This document shows, piece after piece, positions 10,924 to 20,121 of a DNA stretch of 64,000 bases. The position numbers and the translations under genes are program-made. The notes under the pieces were generated by a model that saw only the letters and a program-made list of their open reading frames with translations, had not been told where the DNA came from and searched no databases. Source of the DNA: Lasiosphaeria ovina (Eukaryota > Ascomycota > Sordariomycetes > Sordariales > Lasiosphaeriaceae); assembly GCA_033439765.1 (NCBI GenBank), contig JAULSN010000011.1, positions 310,001 to 374,000 of the forward strand. Reading direction: 5' to 3'. Numbering within the stretch: position 1 is the stretch's first letter; every line of letters begins with the position of its first letter.

Positions 10924-12504
10924 TTAGGCCGCCATCTCGACGTCCTCAATCGCCTTCTCCTTGCCCTTGCCCTTGCCCTCGGCAGCGGCATCGGCCTCGG
11001 CCATCTCAACGTCGGTCACCTCCTTCTCCTTGCCTTGGCCCTCAACGACGGCATCAGCATCGGCCATCTCGACGTCCTTCTCGGCCGCCTTCTTCTTGGC
11101 CTTCTCCGCCGCTCTCTTCGCCGCCTGTCTCTTTTCCCGCGCCTTCTTGGTCGCGATCTTCTTCTCCGCGCGTGCCTTCGCGACCTTGAGCTTTTTCGCC
11201 GCGCGCTTGCGCTGGTTCTTGGCCAGCTTCCTCAGCCGCTTCTCCTCTTCCTTGCCGGCCGCCTTCTCCTTAGCCGCCTTCTCGGCTGTCTTCTTGCGCT
11301 TCTGGCGCTCGCGCTCGCGCTTGCGGGCCAGCTGGGTCTTGTTGGGGCGCGGGCCGGATGGCCGGAAAAACGCCCAGTGGTAGATCTGGTGCGTCGGGTC
11401 GCGGTTGTCGTCGGTGTGGTGCTCGGGGAGATACTGGTGTGTCTCCCACCAGTCGCCGGGGCGGCGCACGCGCATCTCGGCCGCCACCACCTCGCACATG
11501 ACGATCTCGGCCAGCTTCGAGTACAGGTCGCGCTGGAAGCGCCAGCCCCACTTGTTGAGCGCCAACGACGGGGGGCGGAACCACTGGTCGAGCGTGTTGT
11601 AGTAGTAGCGCTCGGGGTCGGCCATGTCGATCTCCAGCATCTCCAGCTTGCGGAACCCACCCATCGCCGCCCGGATCGGCTCGTACTTGACCAGCCACTC
11701 CATGAAGGTCTGCGTGTCGAGGCCCAGCATCGGCCAGCCGACGCGGAAGGTCAGCGTCTTGAGCGTCATGCCGCAGCGCTTGCGCAGCGTGTTGAGCAGG
11801 AAGGACATGTTCGTCTTGGCGTGCTTGACGCGGTTAGAGCACTCGATGATGATGTGCTCGACGGCGGCGGCATTGGGGCGGCCGATGAGGTTGATCCAGG
11901 CGCGGCCCTGCGTGACCGCGACCTTGAACGTGTTGTTGCGGTAGACAAAGTCTGCCACCTCGTTGCAAAGCTTCTTGTTGCCTAGCATCATGGACATCAT
12001 AGTGCGGCCGGTGTTGCCGAACCCAACCGTGCGGCTGTCGGTCACATGCTTGGCGCGCGGGGACACGATCGCCGTCGCGCGGCGGTCGAAGAGCAGCTCG
12101 TAGATGCGGAGCCGGATCTCGGCCGGCAGCTGCAGGAAGGGGAAGAGGGTGCGGCGGTATGCCGCGACGCGCTCGCGCGGGGTGTGCGCTGGCTCGGGCT
12201 TGGTCAGGGCCCAGGCGGCCGGGTCGTGCTTGACTAAGGCCCAGATGGCCGGGTCGTACACCTCGTCGGTGTCGTTGTTGCTGCTGCTGCTGTCATTGGC
12301 AGCGCTGGCGGGGGGGAGGTCGGAACGCTTGCTGCGGTCCGGGTGGTCGAGATCCTGCGCCGCCGGGCGCTTCCTCAACACTGGGGTGTCAGCCCAGGTC
12401 CTGAAGCGCTTCCCGGCGTGCTCGTCGTCGCTGGCAGAGTCATCTAACTTCCGCTTGGTGGCGGCCAGCGCGGGGCCGGCGATGACGGGGACAAGACGCT
12501 CCAT
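10924..12504 (-). CDS. 2EXR/F-box-like protein with highly basic coiled-coil tail
   Basis: Single exon of 526 residues from the ATG at 12504 (MERLVPVIAG). A longer in-frame start at 12585 adds a phenylalanine-rich stretch encoded by promoter-like poly-T and is rejected. Near residues 120-150 is the fungal segment FLQLPAEIRLRIYELLFDRR, typical of F-box/2EXR proteins. The conserved middle domain ends in WETHQYLPEHH and YHWAFFRP. The last 150 residues are dominated by Lys, Arg, Ala and Glu (many KAKKKAAEK-like repeats), a predicted long charged helix likely to be nuclear. They end in two copies of a DVEMAxADA...EGxGKEKE unit. Possibly a ubiquitin-ligase adaptor; substrate unknown. Confidence 0.8.
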   Translation of the reverse strand: MERLVPVIAGPALAATKRKLDDSASDDEHAGKRFRTWADTPVLRKRPAAQDLDHPDRSKRSDLPPASAANDSSSSNNDTDEVYDPAIWALVKHDPAAWALTKPEPAHTPRERVAAYRRTLFPFLQLPAEIRLRIYELLFDRRATAIVSPRAKHVTDSRTVGFGNTGRTMMSMMLGNKKLCNEVADFVYRNNTFKVAVTQGRAWINLIGRPNAAAVEHIIIECSNRVKHAKTNMSFLLNTLRKRCGMTLKTLTFRVGWPMLGLDTQTFMEWLVKYEPIRAAMGGFRKLEMLEIDMADPERYYYNTLDQWFRPPSLALNKWGWRFQRDLYSKLAEIVMCEVVAAEMRVRRPGDWWETHQYLPEHHTDDNRDPTHQIYHWAFFRPSGPRPNKTQLARKRERERQKRKKTAEKAAKEKAAGKEEEKRLRKLAKNQRKRAAKKLKVAKARAEKKIATKKAREKRQAAKRAAEKAKKKAAEKDVEMADADAVVEGQGKEKEVTDVEMAEADAAAEGKGKGKEKAIEDVEMAA

Positions 12505-13366
12505 CGCGACTTTTTCTTTTATAAAAAAAAAGCAAAAGAGAGAGGAAGGGGGGAAAGAAACGATCTTCTCTGTGTCGTGTGCCAATTAATTAGCTTGGTT
12601 GTGATGTCAAGTGTCAAAGCAGAGTGCCTGAAAAGGTTGGAGTGGGACGGAGAAGAAGTCAGGCTCGGTGCAGGTGAAGAACTGCAAATGCTGTGCACAG
12701 GGCACTGGGGAAGCCCAAGGAAGCGGGGCAAGTCAGGCACGCAGGAAGGAAATTATTTCATGGCGGGGTATGTGAGTAGATTCAGATGATGGATCGCCTC
12801 TGAGCAACTTGCGTCAAAGTGAGAATGGGGTGAAAGGCCAGGCTGAGAGATGAAGTTCGGGACGAACATACGCACCGAGATTTGGCGCCTTTGCGCGGGT
12901 TGTGACGAGGGGGGGCAGGGAGCTGGTATCGTGACTCGAGGTCAAGCTGGGACAGACGAAAAAGGCGGCGACGAAAAAAACACCAGAAAAGTCCGACTTG
13001 GTTGTCGAGGGAAGAAAATAGGTTCGAAGGAGAGGGCGAGGATGGAAATGTTTTAACCTCACTCACAGGCCCGGCCGATGAACAATAGCAACACCACGCA
13101 GAATAGAAAGAGTTCAAGGAACAGGCACAAGTGGGTCCCCGAAGCTGGTATTGTGAATTTGATATGTACAGACAATAGGAACACCAGATGAAACCCAAGA
13201 GAGAACATATGTCGTAGACGTGAAGTCCTGGACAGAGGTAGTTGAGCCGATCCAACCAATCAGAGCTCAGCAATCCGTTTGCAAGTCGGACAAGACAGTG
13301 CAAACAGTGCCAACAATCCAACCACTCCCTCACAACCTCAACTCTGTCAACCACCAGATTGTTGAC
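12505..13366. other. Intergenic region
   Basis: Upstream region of the 2EXR/F-box-like gene (T/A-tract TTTTATAAAAAAAAAGC near 12517-12533) and 3' flank of the small secreted protein gene. Open frames between 12782 and 13354 lack domain signatures. Confidence 0.55.
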
Positions 13367-13830
13367 TCATTTAGGCCGGCACAGGGGCCTTCCGTTCTCA
13401 AGGACGTTGTTATTGCATGTGAGCGCGGCGTTCGTGATGCAGGTCAACTGGGCGTTGCCTAGATGGATCAAAGAAAGGTTGTCACATTCAGTTCCCAGTT
13501 CGTTAACCAGACTCAACCCAGTGACAGTCTTGGAAAAGAAAGGCAGTTGGATATGAGACAAAGGACAAGAGTAGAGAAAGCAGACGTACAGCCAGCCGTG
13601 TTCGCAGGCACACACTTGCCCTGCTGGCCGTTGACAGTGCAGACGTCCTGCTTCTTGCTGGCGTTGGCGATGCAGCAGGCACCGTTGGACACGGGGCGGC
13701 CGTTGTTTGCGTTCTGCCGCTCCAGAAGCAGCACGTCGCGGCGGACTAATGTCATGTGCGGGTCCTCGATGACGAGGGCGTTGCCCACGGCGAGGACGGA
13801 AAAGAGGACGGCGGCGATGGAGAACTTCAT
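13367..13830 (-). CDS. Small secreted eight-cysteine protein
   Basis: Two exons, 13830-13590 and 13458-13367, give 110 residues. The 131-nt intron starts GTACGT and ends CATCTAG; splicing joins AG-C to NAQLTC and restores the cysteine pattern. The signal peptide is MKFSIAAVLFSVLAVGNA. A dibasic/Arg site (LVRRD, LLERQ) then suggests propeptide processing. The mature domain carries eight cysteines in the order CC-C-C-C-C-C-C (GACC, DVC, GKC, AGC, LTC, LTC, PLC). Eight cysteines and small size recall hydrophobins, but the doublet is first rather than second, so it is not a canonical hydrophobin. Possibly an effector-like or surface protein. The ATG at 13830 is chosen because it begins the signal peptide; the upstream in-frame ATG would bury it. 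Confidence 0.8.
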
Positions 13831-15195
13831 CTTGGCTGTGGTCGGTGGACGGAGGACGGGTGGTAGTTGAAATAGGGTATCGATGAAAACAAGTAAATGG
13901 ATCGTCAATAAAACCGACCGGCGGCAGCAAAGAAAAAAAAGAATTAATGAAAGTTAGTTGCGGTCGACTAGGAATAGCTGATCAAAAGAGAGCACTGGGA
14001 AACGCACACCGACGGTCTTTATATGTCTACCTGCCTACCTGCCTACCTGCCTACCTGCCTGCCTACCTGTCCATCCTCTTTTGTCTTGCAGGTGCTAGCG
14101 AGCCTCAAACCGAGTTACAGACCTCACGATGTCCAGTCCCCTTTGGGCACTAGCTAGGTACAGTACCATCCGCCCCAGCTTTGTAAAGTACTCCACCTCG
14201 GCAAGGCCTGCCGTGCGGCGCAGGCTGGCGGATGGATGCACGCTGCACGGACAGGGACCAGGGGTGTTTTGGTGTGTGCGATCCCCCAGATTCGACCAGA
14301 TTTGCCAGATGCACCACGTTTTTTTTTTTAATCCCGGAGTCGACGCTAAAATCGGGAGTGGCTTCCCTGTCTGGGGGAACTGAGTGGTGTGACTCGCCTG
14401 GTTTCACCTTCACCTTGACCTTTGTTCTGCTCCTTTCGCAGTACTACGTACCTCCCTGGTTGAGACGAACACGATGCGACGCCCATCGCCATGCGCCCCG
14501 ACCTCTCTGCTTCATGCCCGGCGATGTACTGTGTACGGCGCGCTAAGCGTGCCGCTACCCGGGCTGCCATCCTTTGTTGAGGTTTCGATGCGCGCGATCT
14601 TATTCCCACCCATTCCCCCCAAGAAAAAGAAATTTGTCGCTGGCGCCGAGGCGGCTCTCCCGTGTCCATTGGCGCGTCTCAGACGACACGCGCAGCATCC
14701 ATCCCCGAGAGTCTCAACTCCTTGGCGCATGAAACGCGCTCGGGGACCCGCTTAAAAGGGGCCAGACACTCGCATGGGCTCCCCTCATTCCCTCGGCGGG
14801 GCCGTTGGGAATTCTCTGCGCGCGAGCGAGTGTCTTGATGGCCCACCCGCGCAGCATGCATACATGGAAAGACGTGCCGAGTCTTTTCTCACTTGTATGT
14901 AGGCAGGGTGGAGAGTTGGGACGGACATGGGATGAACGGCTGGGGCGATGCGGACAGGGAGCCACGGCACCAGTGATTCGCGGTTAATTTAGGTAATCCT
15001 TTCACTGCACGGATGTGCTGCGACGGGTTATTGATGACGAGTAGAGCTAGCCCCTGGTGGTCAACTCCACAAGCGTGGGACCGCTGTCATTGATATCTAG
15101 CTAATTCTCACCACCACACACGCAATAACAAAACAACACAAAAGGTGATGTACACGGCACCTGCCCTTCCAAGACTTGCTCTCGACATCTAAAAA
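13831..15195. other. Intergenic region with CCTACCTG microsatellite
   Basis: No supported gene in 1.36 kb. A run of about six CCTAC/CTGC units lies at 14026-14070. A T9 tract is near 14321. Several open frames cross 14140-14980 on both strands without protein similarity. Confidence 0.55.
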
Positions 15196-16140
15196 CTACT
15201 TGGTGGCAAACCCGCTCTTCTCCTTCAGCCACTGCTCCATGGTGAGCAGGCCCGGGTAGTCCTTGCGGCGGGCAGCAATGTCGGCGCCGTAGCCGTTGCT
15301 GGCGAACCAGGCGATCATGGTGCCCATCTCCTTGACGGCGAAGGTGAGGGCGGAGCCCAGCAGCGAATACGTGATGGGCGCCGGGCTGCCCGTGGCGCGG
15401 GTAAAGGCGCGGCTGAGCTGCTCTATGGTTAGCTCGTCGCCGGCCAGGCCGACGGCGCGGTGGTTCCACTCGGCCGGGTTGGCAAAGGCCTTGGCCGCGA
15501 AGACGCCAATGTCGGACGTGGCGATCCACTGCAGCGGCTTGTCGTTCTCGCCGAGGTGGTTGCGCAGCGAGGCCAGGAACACCTTGGTGGGGAAGCCGGG
15601 GGCCAGGTTGTCCATGAAGGCGACGGGCCGCAGGATGGTCCAGCCCATGGCGGCGCCGGGGGTGCCGGGGGCGGTGGCGTCGCGCAAGTGCAGCTCGATC
15701 TGGTGCTTGGTCTGGAAGTGCGGGATGGGGGTCGGGTTGTCCCACGAGGCGTCGTCGCCGCCGCGCTCGACGCTGCTGTAGACAAAGTGCTTGACGCCGG
15801 CCTCGATGGCGCTGTCGATGAGGGCAGTACCCTGCTTGACCTCGCCGTCGACGGTGGCGCCGGGGCCCATGGACACCTGCACCGAGTAGACGCCCCAGAT
15901 GGGCTGGTCGTGGGCGCGCTTGGCCGCCTCGAACAGGGCCGGCACGTCGTTGAGGTCGCCCTCGACCAGCTTAATGTCGGGCGACTTGTCCGCCAGCCGC
16001 TGGGCGCTGGGCGACGACGGTTTGCGCGTGACGGCGAGGATGGTGAACTGCTCGCCCTTCTTATTGAGGTCTAGCACTGCGTCGACGACGGCGCCACCCT
16101 GCTTGCCCGTGGCGCCCGTGATCAGCAGCGTCTTGGCCAT
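15196..16140 (-). CDS. NmrA-like family NAD(P)-binding protein
   Basis: Single exon of 314 residues from the ATG at 16140 (MAKTLLITGATGKQGG). The in-frame upstream extension has no conserved content. The Rossmann glycine motif GATGKQGG lies at residues 8-15, VTRKPSS follows the second strand, and VEGDLND marks the family aspartate loop. FVYSSVERGG and GWTILRPVAFMDN are characteristic NmrA/HSCARG segments. It probably binds NADP(H) and acts as a redox-sensing regulator or a reductase-like enzyme. It is divergent from the NTF2-like gene at 17051, with which it shares a 0.9 kb upstream region. Confidence 0.9.
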   Translation of the reverse strand: MAKTLLITGATGKQGGAVVDAVLDLNKKGEQFTILAVTRKPSSPSAQRLADKSPDIKLVEGDLNDVPALFEAAKRAHDQPIWGVYSVQVSMGPGATVDGEVKQGTALIDSAIEAGVKHFVYSSVERGGDDASWDNPTPIPHFQTKHQIELHLRDATAPGTPGAAMGWTILRPVAFMDNLAPGFPTKVFLASLRNHLGENDKPLQWIATSDIGVFAAKAFANPAEWNHRAVGLAGDELTIEQLSRAFTRATGSPAPITYSLLGSALTFAVKEMGTMIAWFASNGYGADIAARRKDYPGLLTMEQWLKEKSGFATK

Positions 16141-17050
16141 GGTGTACTTGTTATCTGTCGGTTGTTCTTCTGCGAATTTCGGAATCTGGAGTGGATCGAG
16201 AATTGAAAGCGACGCGATGCTGTTGCCGCAAATTTGCGGTGGGTGGGTCAAGACGGAGCAGAACAGCGGCAGCGGGACGAGTTCAGGCTGTGTGCGCGGC
16301 AGGTCGCTCGTGGGGATTGCTGGCGAGGTCGGACGACATGATGCCAGATCCAATGGGTCGCTATCGGACTACCCCGCGACTGACGACAGGCAAGGCAATC
16401 GTGACGTAACGGACGGGCCGTGCTGCACCTGCGCACATTTTCCCCTATCGCGGGACGTGAATACTAATGTGGTAGTGGGTTACTAATTGAGACGGCTGCT
16501 GGGGAAGCTTCGAAGCATTATTAGGAGGTTGGAGCGGCCAAACACGTGCAATAGACTTCACTGGAAGGCGCGGACGCAAGAAATATGAACTCCAGTCAGG
16601 AAACAGAACAGGAACCCTCCCTCCTAGGAGAGAAGGCACGAGTGGCCGGGCTTTCCTGCTTCCTCCAGCCGACCCCAAATGAGCGGCGAGGTCCGGAAAT
16701 GGTAGCTAACTACAGTGGATTCAGGCTGCCTTGAGCCAGAGGCGCGGGGCCCTTTTAGCGCATGGCACCTAGAATGCGGCTGCGACCGAGTTCCTCGACG
16801 CGATTCAAGCAATTGGACCGAAGCACCAGACGAGAGCAAGGGAACATGTGTGCGAGTGGTGAAAATGGGAGGCCAATCCGTGTCAGTGAGCGACAACGAA
16901 GCCTCACCTCGATCTAATTAACGAGAGATTCACAATCGCAAACCCATCACGCGCAAGTGCCACGACAAGAGCTCGTCTGTCTCAGTCCACCTCAGTTCAG
17001 CTCAATCCCATCTCAGTTCGAGTCACCCTACTCTCCTCAGCTTAGCTCCA
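16141..17050. other. Divergent promoter region
   Basis: Upstream sequence shared by the NmrA-like gene (leftward) and the NTF2-like gene (rightward). A run of CTCAGTTCAGCTCAATCC-type pyrimidine-rich sequence just before 17051 looks like a fungal 5' leader. I see no gene in the 0.9 kb. Confidence 0.55.
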
Positions 17051-17710
17051 ATGGCCGACTCTCCGTCTGGAATAGAAATCCCGCCGTCGTCGGCACGCAT
17101 GCGCACGGTGCGGGCGCTCTTAGACGGGTACTCGAGCCTGTCAGTCGAGCAGCTGCTGGCGCCGCTGTCGGACGACTTTGGGCACTGGGTGCTGCCGGCC
17201 AGCCTGGGCATGCCCGCGCGCACCAAGGACGACTTCGCCCTGCACGCCTGTGGCATCTTCTCCATCTTTGACGAGTTCCGCATGGTGCCCCAGGCCATCT
17301 TCGAGGACGTAGCCCAGGGCGTCGTCGTCGTCCACGCCCGCATGGAGGGCGCCCTGAAGGGCCGCCGCCGCCAAAACGACCGACGACGGAAGGCCGCAGA
17401 CGCTGCTGCCAGGGCCAAGGCCAAGGGAAGGGAGCAGGAGCAGGAGGCCAAGACGAGTGGCGGTGGCGACGGGGACTGGACCAACGAGTGCGTCATAATG
17501 GTGCGTCTCTCGCCTGACGGCGAAAAGATCGTCGAAATCCAGGAGTTTGTCGACAGCGTCAAGGCCACCGAGATGCGCCGCCGCCACGCCCCCAAACACT
17601 TCTTCCCCGGCGGCGACAGGCTCGGGAGCGCTGCTGTGGTGGGGAACGTCCTCCTCTTCAGCTGCCTTGCCGCGGGCACCTTTTACGGCGTGCGGCGGAT
17701 GCTGCAGTAG
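17051..17710 (+). CDS. NTF2/SnoaL-like domain protein with C-terminal membrane helix
   Basis: Single exon, 219 residues. The core resembles the cone-shaped NTF2/SnoaL fold: helical start RTVRALLDGYSSLSVEQLLAPLSDDF, the segment WVLPASLGMPARTKDDF, and final strands ECVIMVRLSPDGEKIVEIQEFVDS. The fold is interrupted at about residues 105-140 by a Lys/Arg/Ala/Glu-rich insertion. A hydrophobic helix near the C-terminus (SAAVVGNVLLFSCLAAGTFY, about 193-212) suggests tail anchoring. In fungi such proteins are often polyketide cyclase-like or of unknown function. No catalytic residues can be assigned from sequence alone. It converges with the DUF1772 gene. Confidence 0.75.
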   Translation: MADSPSGIEIPPSSARMRTVRALLDGYSSLSVEQLLAPLSDDFGHWVLPASLGMPARTKDDFALHACGIFSIFDEFRMVPQAIFEDVAQGVVVVHARMEGALKGRRRQNDRRRKAADAAARAKAKGREQEQEAKTSGGGDGDWTNECVIMVRLSPDGEKIVEIQEFVDSVKATEMRRRHAPKHFFPGGDRLGSAAVVGNVLLFSCLAAGTFYGVRRMLQ

Positions 17711-18103
17711 CGGCCGGCCTCAGGCCGTGTGCGTGTTGGTTGCAAGTTCGAGGGGAGTGTTTGGTTTAGCAATCATCCACTGGCCTCGTGTATGTTGTTC
17801 GTTTCTTGGATCTTGCCATTTGTTTTATAATTAACGCAAATTTCTATCCCAACATGAACACCCTGGTGTTAGTGCTAATTAAATACATCGATATTAATTA
17901 ACTTGTGCCAATCTATTCCAATGTTATGGGTCAGCCTCTTCTTACGCAGCAAATTCCTGTGAGAACTAAGAAGTGAATTAATTTCGCGGATTAATCACAT
18001 CCAACAACCCGCCAGCCGCGTTATTGTCGTCGGCCATCTCGGAATCCAGGCGGAAACCTCTACCATGCCCACCCACTCATGTACAAGACTATCTACACCC
18101 GGC
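17711..18103. other. Convergent 3' region
   Basis: AT-rich sequence between the stop codons of the NTF2-like and DUF1772 genes, with runs of TTAATTAA and AATTAAATAC near 17827-17900. No gene seen. Confidence 0.6.
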
Positions 18104-18764
18104 CTACAGCGACGTACGAGAGCGCAGCGTCTGCCACAGCGCCACGCTGCCGGCGACAAACGGCATGACGACGCGCACCGAGTTGAGCTTGATCCAGCGG
18201 CGGGCGTAGTACTCGGCGAGGCTCTCGTCGACGCCGCTGGTCTTGGGCGAGCGCAGCCCGTCGAGTTTGTTGTTGAGCGGCTGCATGTTGAGCGCCGAGT
18301 GCAGCACCGTGACGAGGTGGCACGCCGCCGACAGCGCGTACAGCCGCCAGTCGCCCGCCAGACCGAGCGGCGCGGTGCTGCCGCTCACCAGGCCCGAGAA
18401 GCTGGTGCCGGTGCCGTGGCTGCTTCCGGGACTGGCCCCCCGCGCCGCCCAGCTCGCGTACGCGTACCCGAAAATCCCCAGCGTGCTGATGGGACGGAAG
18501 AACACGTTGCCCACGTTCCAGAACACGGACCACTGCCTGCCTAGGTGACGCGCCGCCGCCGCGTGCTCGGGTGACGACGGCTGCGGGAAGTCGACTAGTA
18601 GCGCCGGCACGCCCATGAACGACTGCGTGATGGCATTGCCTTTGGTGTGGGGTTCGTGTTCAGTTCTAGCTCCCTGTTGGGATCCGACGGGAGCACTCAC
18701 CGAGCAGGATGAAGGAAAAGGCAATGGTGGTACCAACCACGGCTTCTGTTGGCGAGGTAGGCAT
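18104..18764 (-). CDS. DUF1772 (anthrone-oxygenase-like) membrane protein
   Basis: Two exons, 18764-18701 and 18639-18104, give 199 residues. The 61-nt intron has a GTGAGT donor, and splicing restores the first transmembrane helix (VVGTTIAFSFILLGNAITQSF). The family layout is present: helix 1, the segment GVPALLVDFP, QWSVFWNVGNVFFRPIS, two middle helices, and then the diagnostic N-terminal-to-last-helix stretch LNMQPLNNKLD...RRWIKLNSVRVVMPFVAG. Characterised DUF1772 members act with polyketide pathways as anthrone oxygenases, but many are uncharacterised. No polyketide synthase is visible in the window, so the substrate is unknown. Confidence 0.83.
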
Positions 18765-20121
18765 GGTTTGAGGCTGGGGTCGTGAATCTGCGGCAGGTTT
18801 GCACGGGGCTGTGTGTGAGAATGCAAGGATGGATGAGGACGAGGGAGAGAAAAAGGGGCTAATTGCGGGAGTGTCACAGTCGGGTCGTTTACGTCGCGCT
18901 GCACAGCACAAAGTGACGAAGCGGCCCTCACTCTTCTACTGACCCTTCCAACCCATTCGCAATGGCCAAATCCCTGCTCATACCGTAATGGTTTCTCACA
19001 TCTTGTGGATACCGATGCGATGGCTTGTGGGTGTTTGTGTCATGGCACTCTTACTATTTTGCTCAACCCCATCGGATCAGTGATCAGCAGGAACGTGCCC
19101 AAGTCAACAGATCGTCACATGCCCGCCGAATGCACGTCCAAGGCAGGGTGTTTGCCAAACACACGCTTGTGCGCGTGGTACCACTCCCTTCCCTGGCAGC
19201 TCCCCCGGATCAAAATATCGCACGGCCAAAAGCTTAGCAAGCCAGCCAAACCCCCGCCGAGCCGGTGGTGTTTAGGTTTAGACCGCGTCCATGCAAATCT
19301 TGGTAAGGGACTGGGTTCAGAGTGCGGAGACCCTAAACAACGAAAACATGTGAGGTATATGGTCAAAATGACCCTAGGAGTTTGGAATATGCATACCTCA
19401 GGCCGAGCCAGTTGGGACGTGTCGTAATAAAACAACAAGTGGTTTCTAGAATACCGCCCAGTCATGGTGAAACAATTCATGGTGTTGTTCGGCCAATGCT
19501 GCACATGTTCACAAGACGCGTGTCACCGATCATCTTAAGGATAAATGAACAACCAGGGAAGTAGTGGGAAATTACCTGATGTTAGTTTCTACTTTCTAGC
19601 AAGAACTATGAAGTGAAATGTGCATTAATATTGTTGTGGAAGAAAGACTTTGTTCACGAGCCTTGTTGGTATTTGTACAGGAACTGGAAGAGAAGGTCCA
19701 AATGTTAGAGCTGTGCGCGACATTCTGGATACTCTCACAAGAAAACAAGAGAAATGCGCTGAAGGGCTTTCAACCTGTAAAAGGAAACCTGAAAACCCGG
19801 CTTGAGAGGTGGATATGGTTACAAGCGTATCAAGGAACATTCGAACTCATATTTCCATGACAATTGACTCAAGAGTCTGCCTCGGAGCAACCATGGTATC
19901 TTCAGTCTAAGAGCAAACCTCAAAGACAAGGGAAGCAGTCTAGGCACCCCTAGAGTCTAATAGAAAGAGCAAACCCCCTTTCTGTCTGATATTATATGCA
20001 ACTCTCGCTACCGCCGTAGATAGCGGACATAAATAAAGAAAAAAAAGATAACACCGCACTCCTCTAATTACCCACCGCCCATCAGGACTCAAAACCCAGA
20101 ATAGGAATTCCTCCTACTCAC
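18765..20121. other. Intergenic region
   Basis: Region of 1.36 kb between the DUF1772 gene and the 3' end of the P450 gene. Short AT-rich open frames only. A poly-A tract (GAAAAAAAAAGA near 20038) and a short TCAGACAGAAAG-like direct repeat lie near the P450 end. No supported gene. Confidence 0.55.

Noticed and set aside
11035..11985. 316-codon plus-strand frame opposite the F-box-like gene
   Set aside because: Leu/Arg-rich antisense shadow of the lysine-rich tail; no start context or motif.
12505..12585. N-terminal extension of the F-box-like protein
   Set aside because: The extra residues are encoded by promoter-like T/A tracts and lack conservation-like content; the next ATG gives a normal start.
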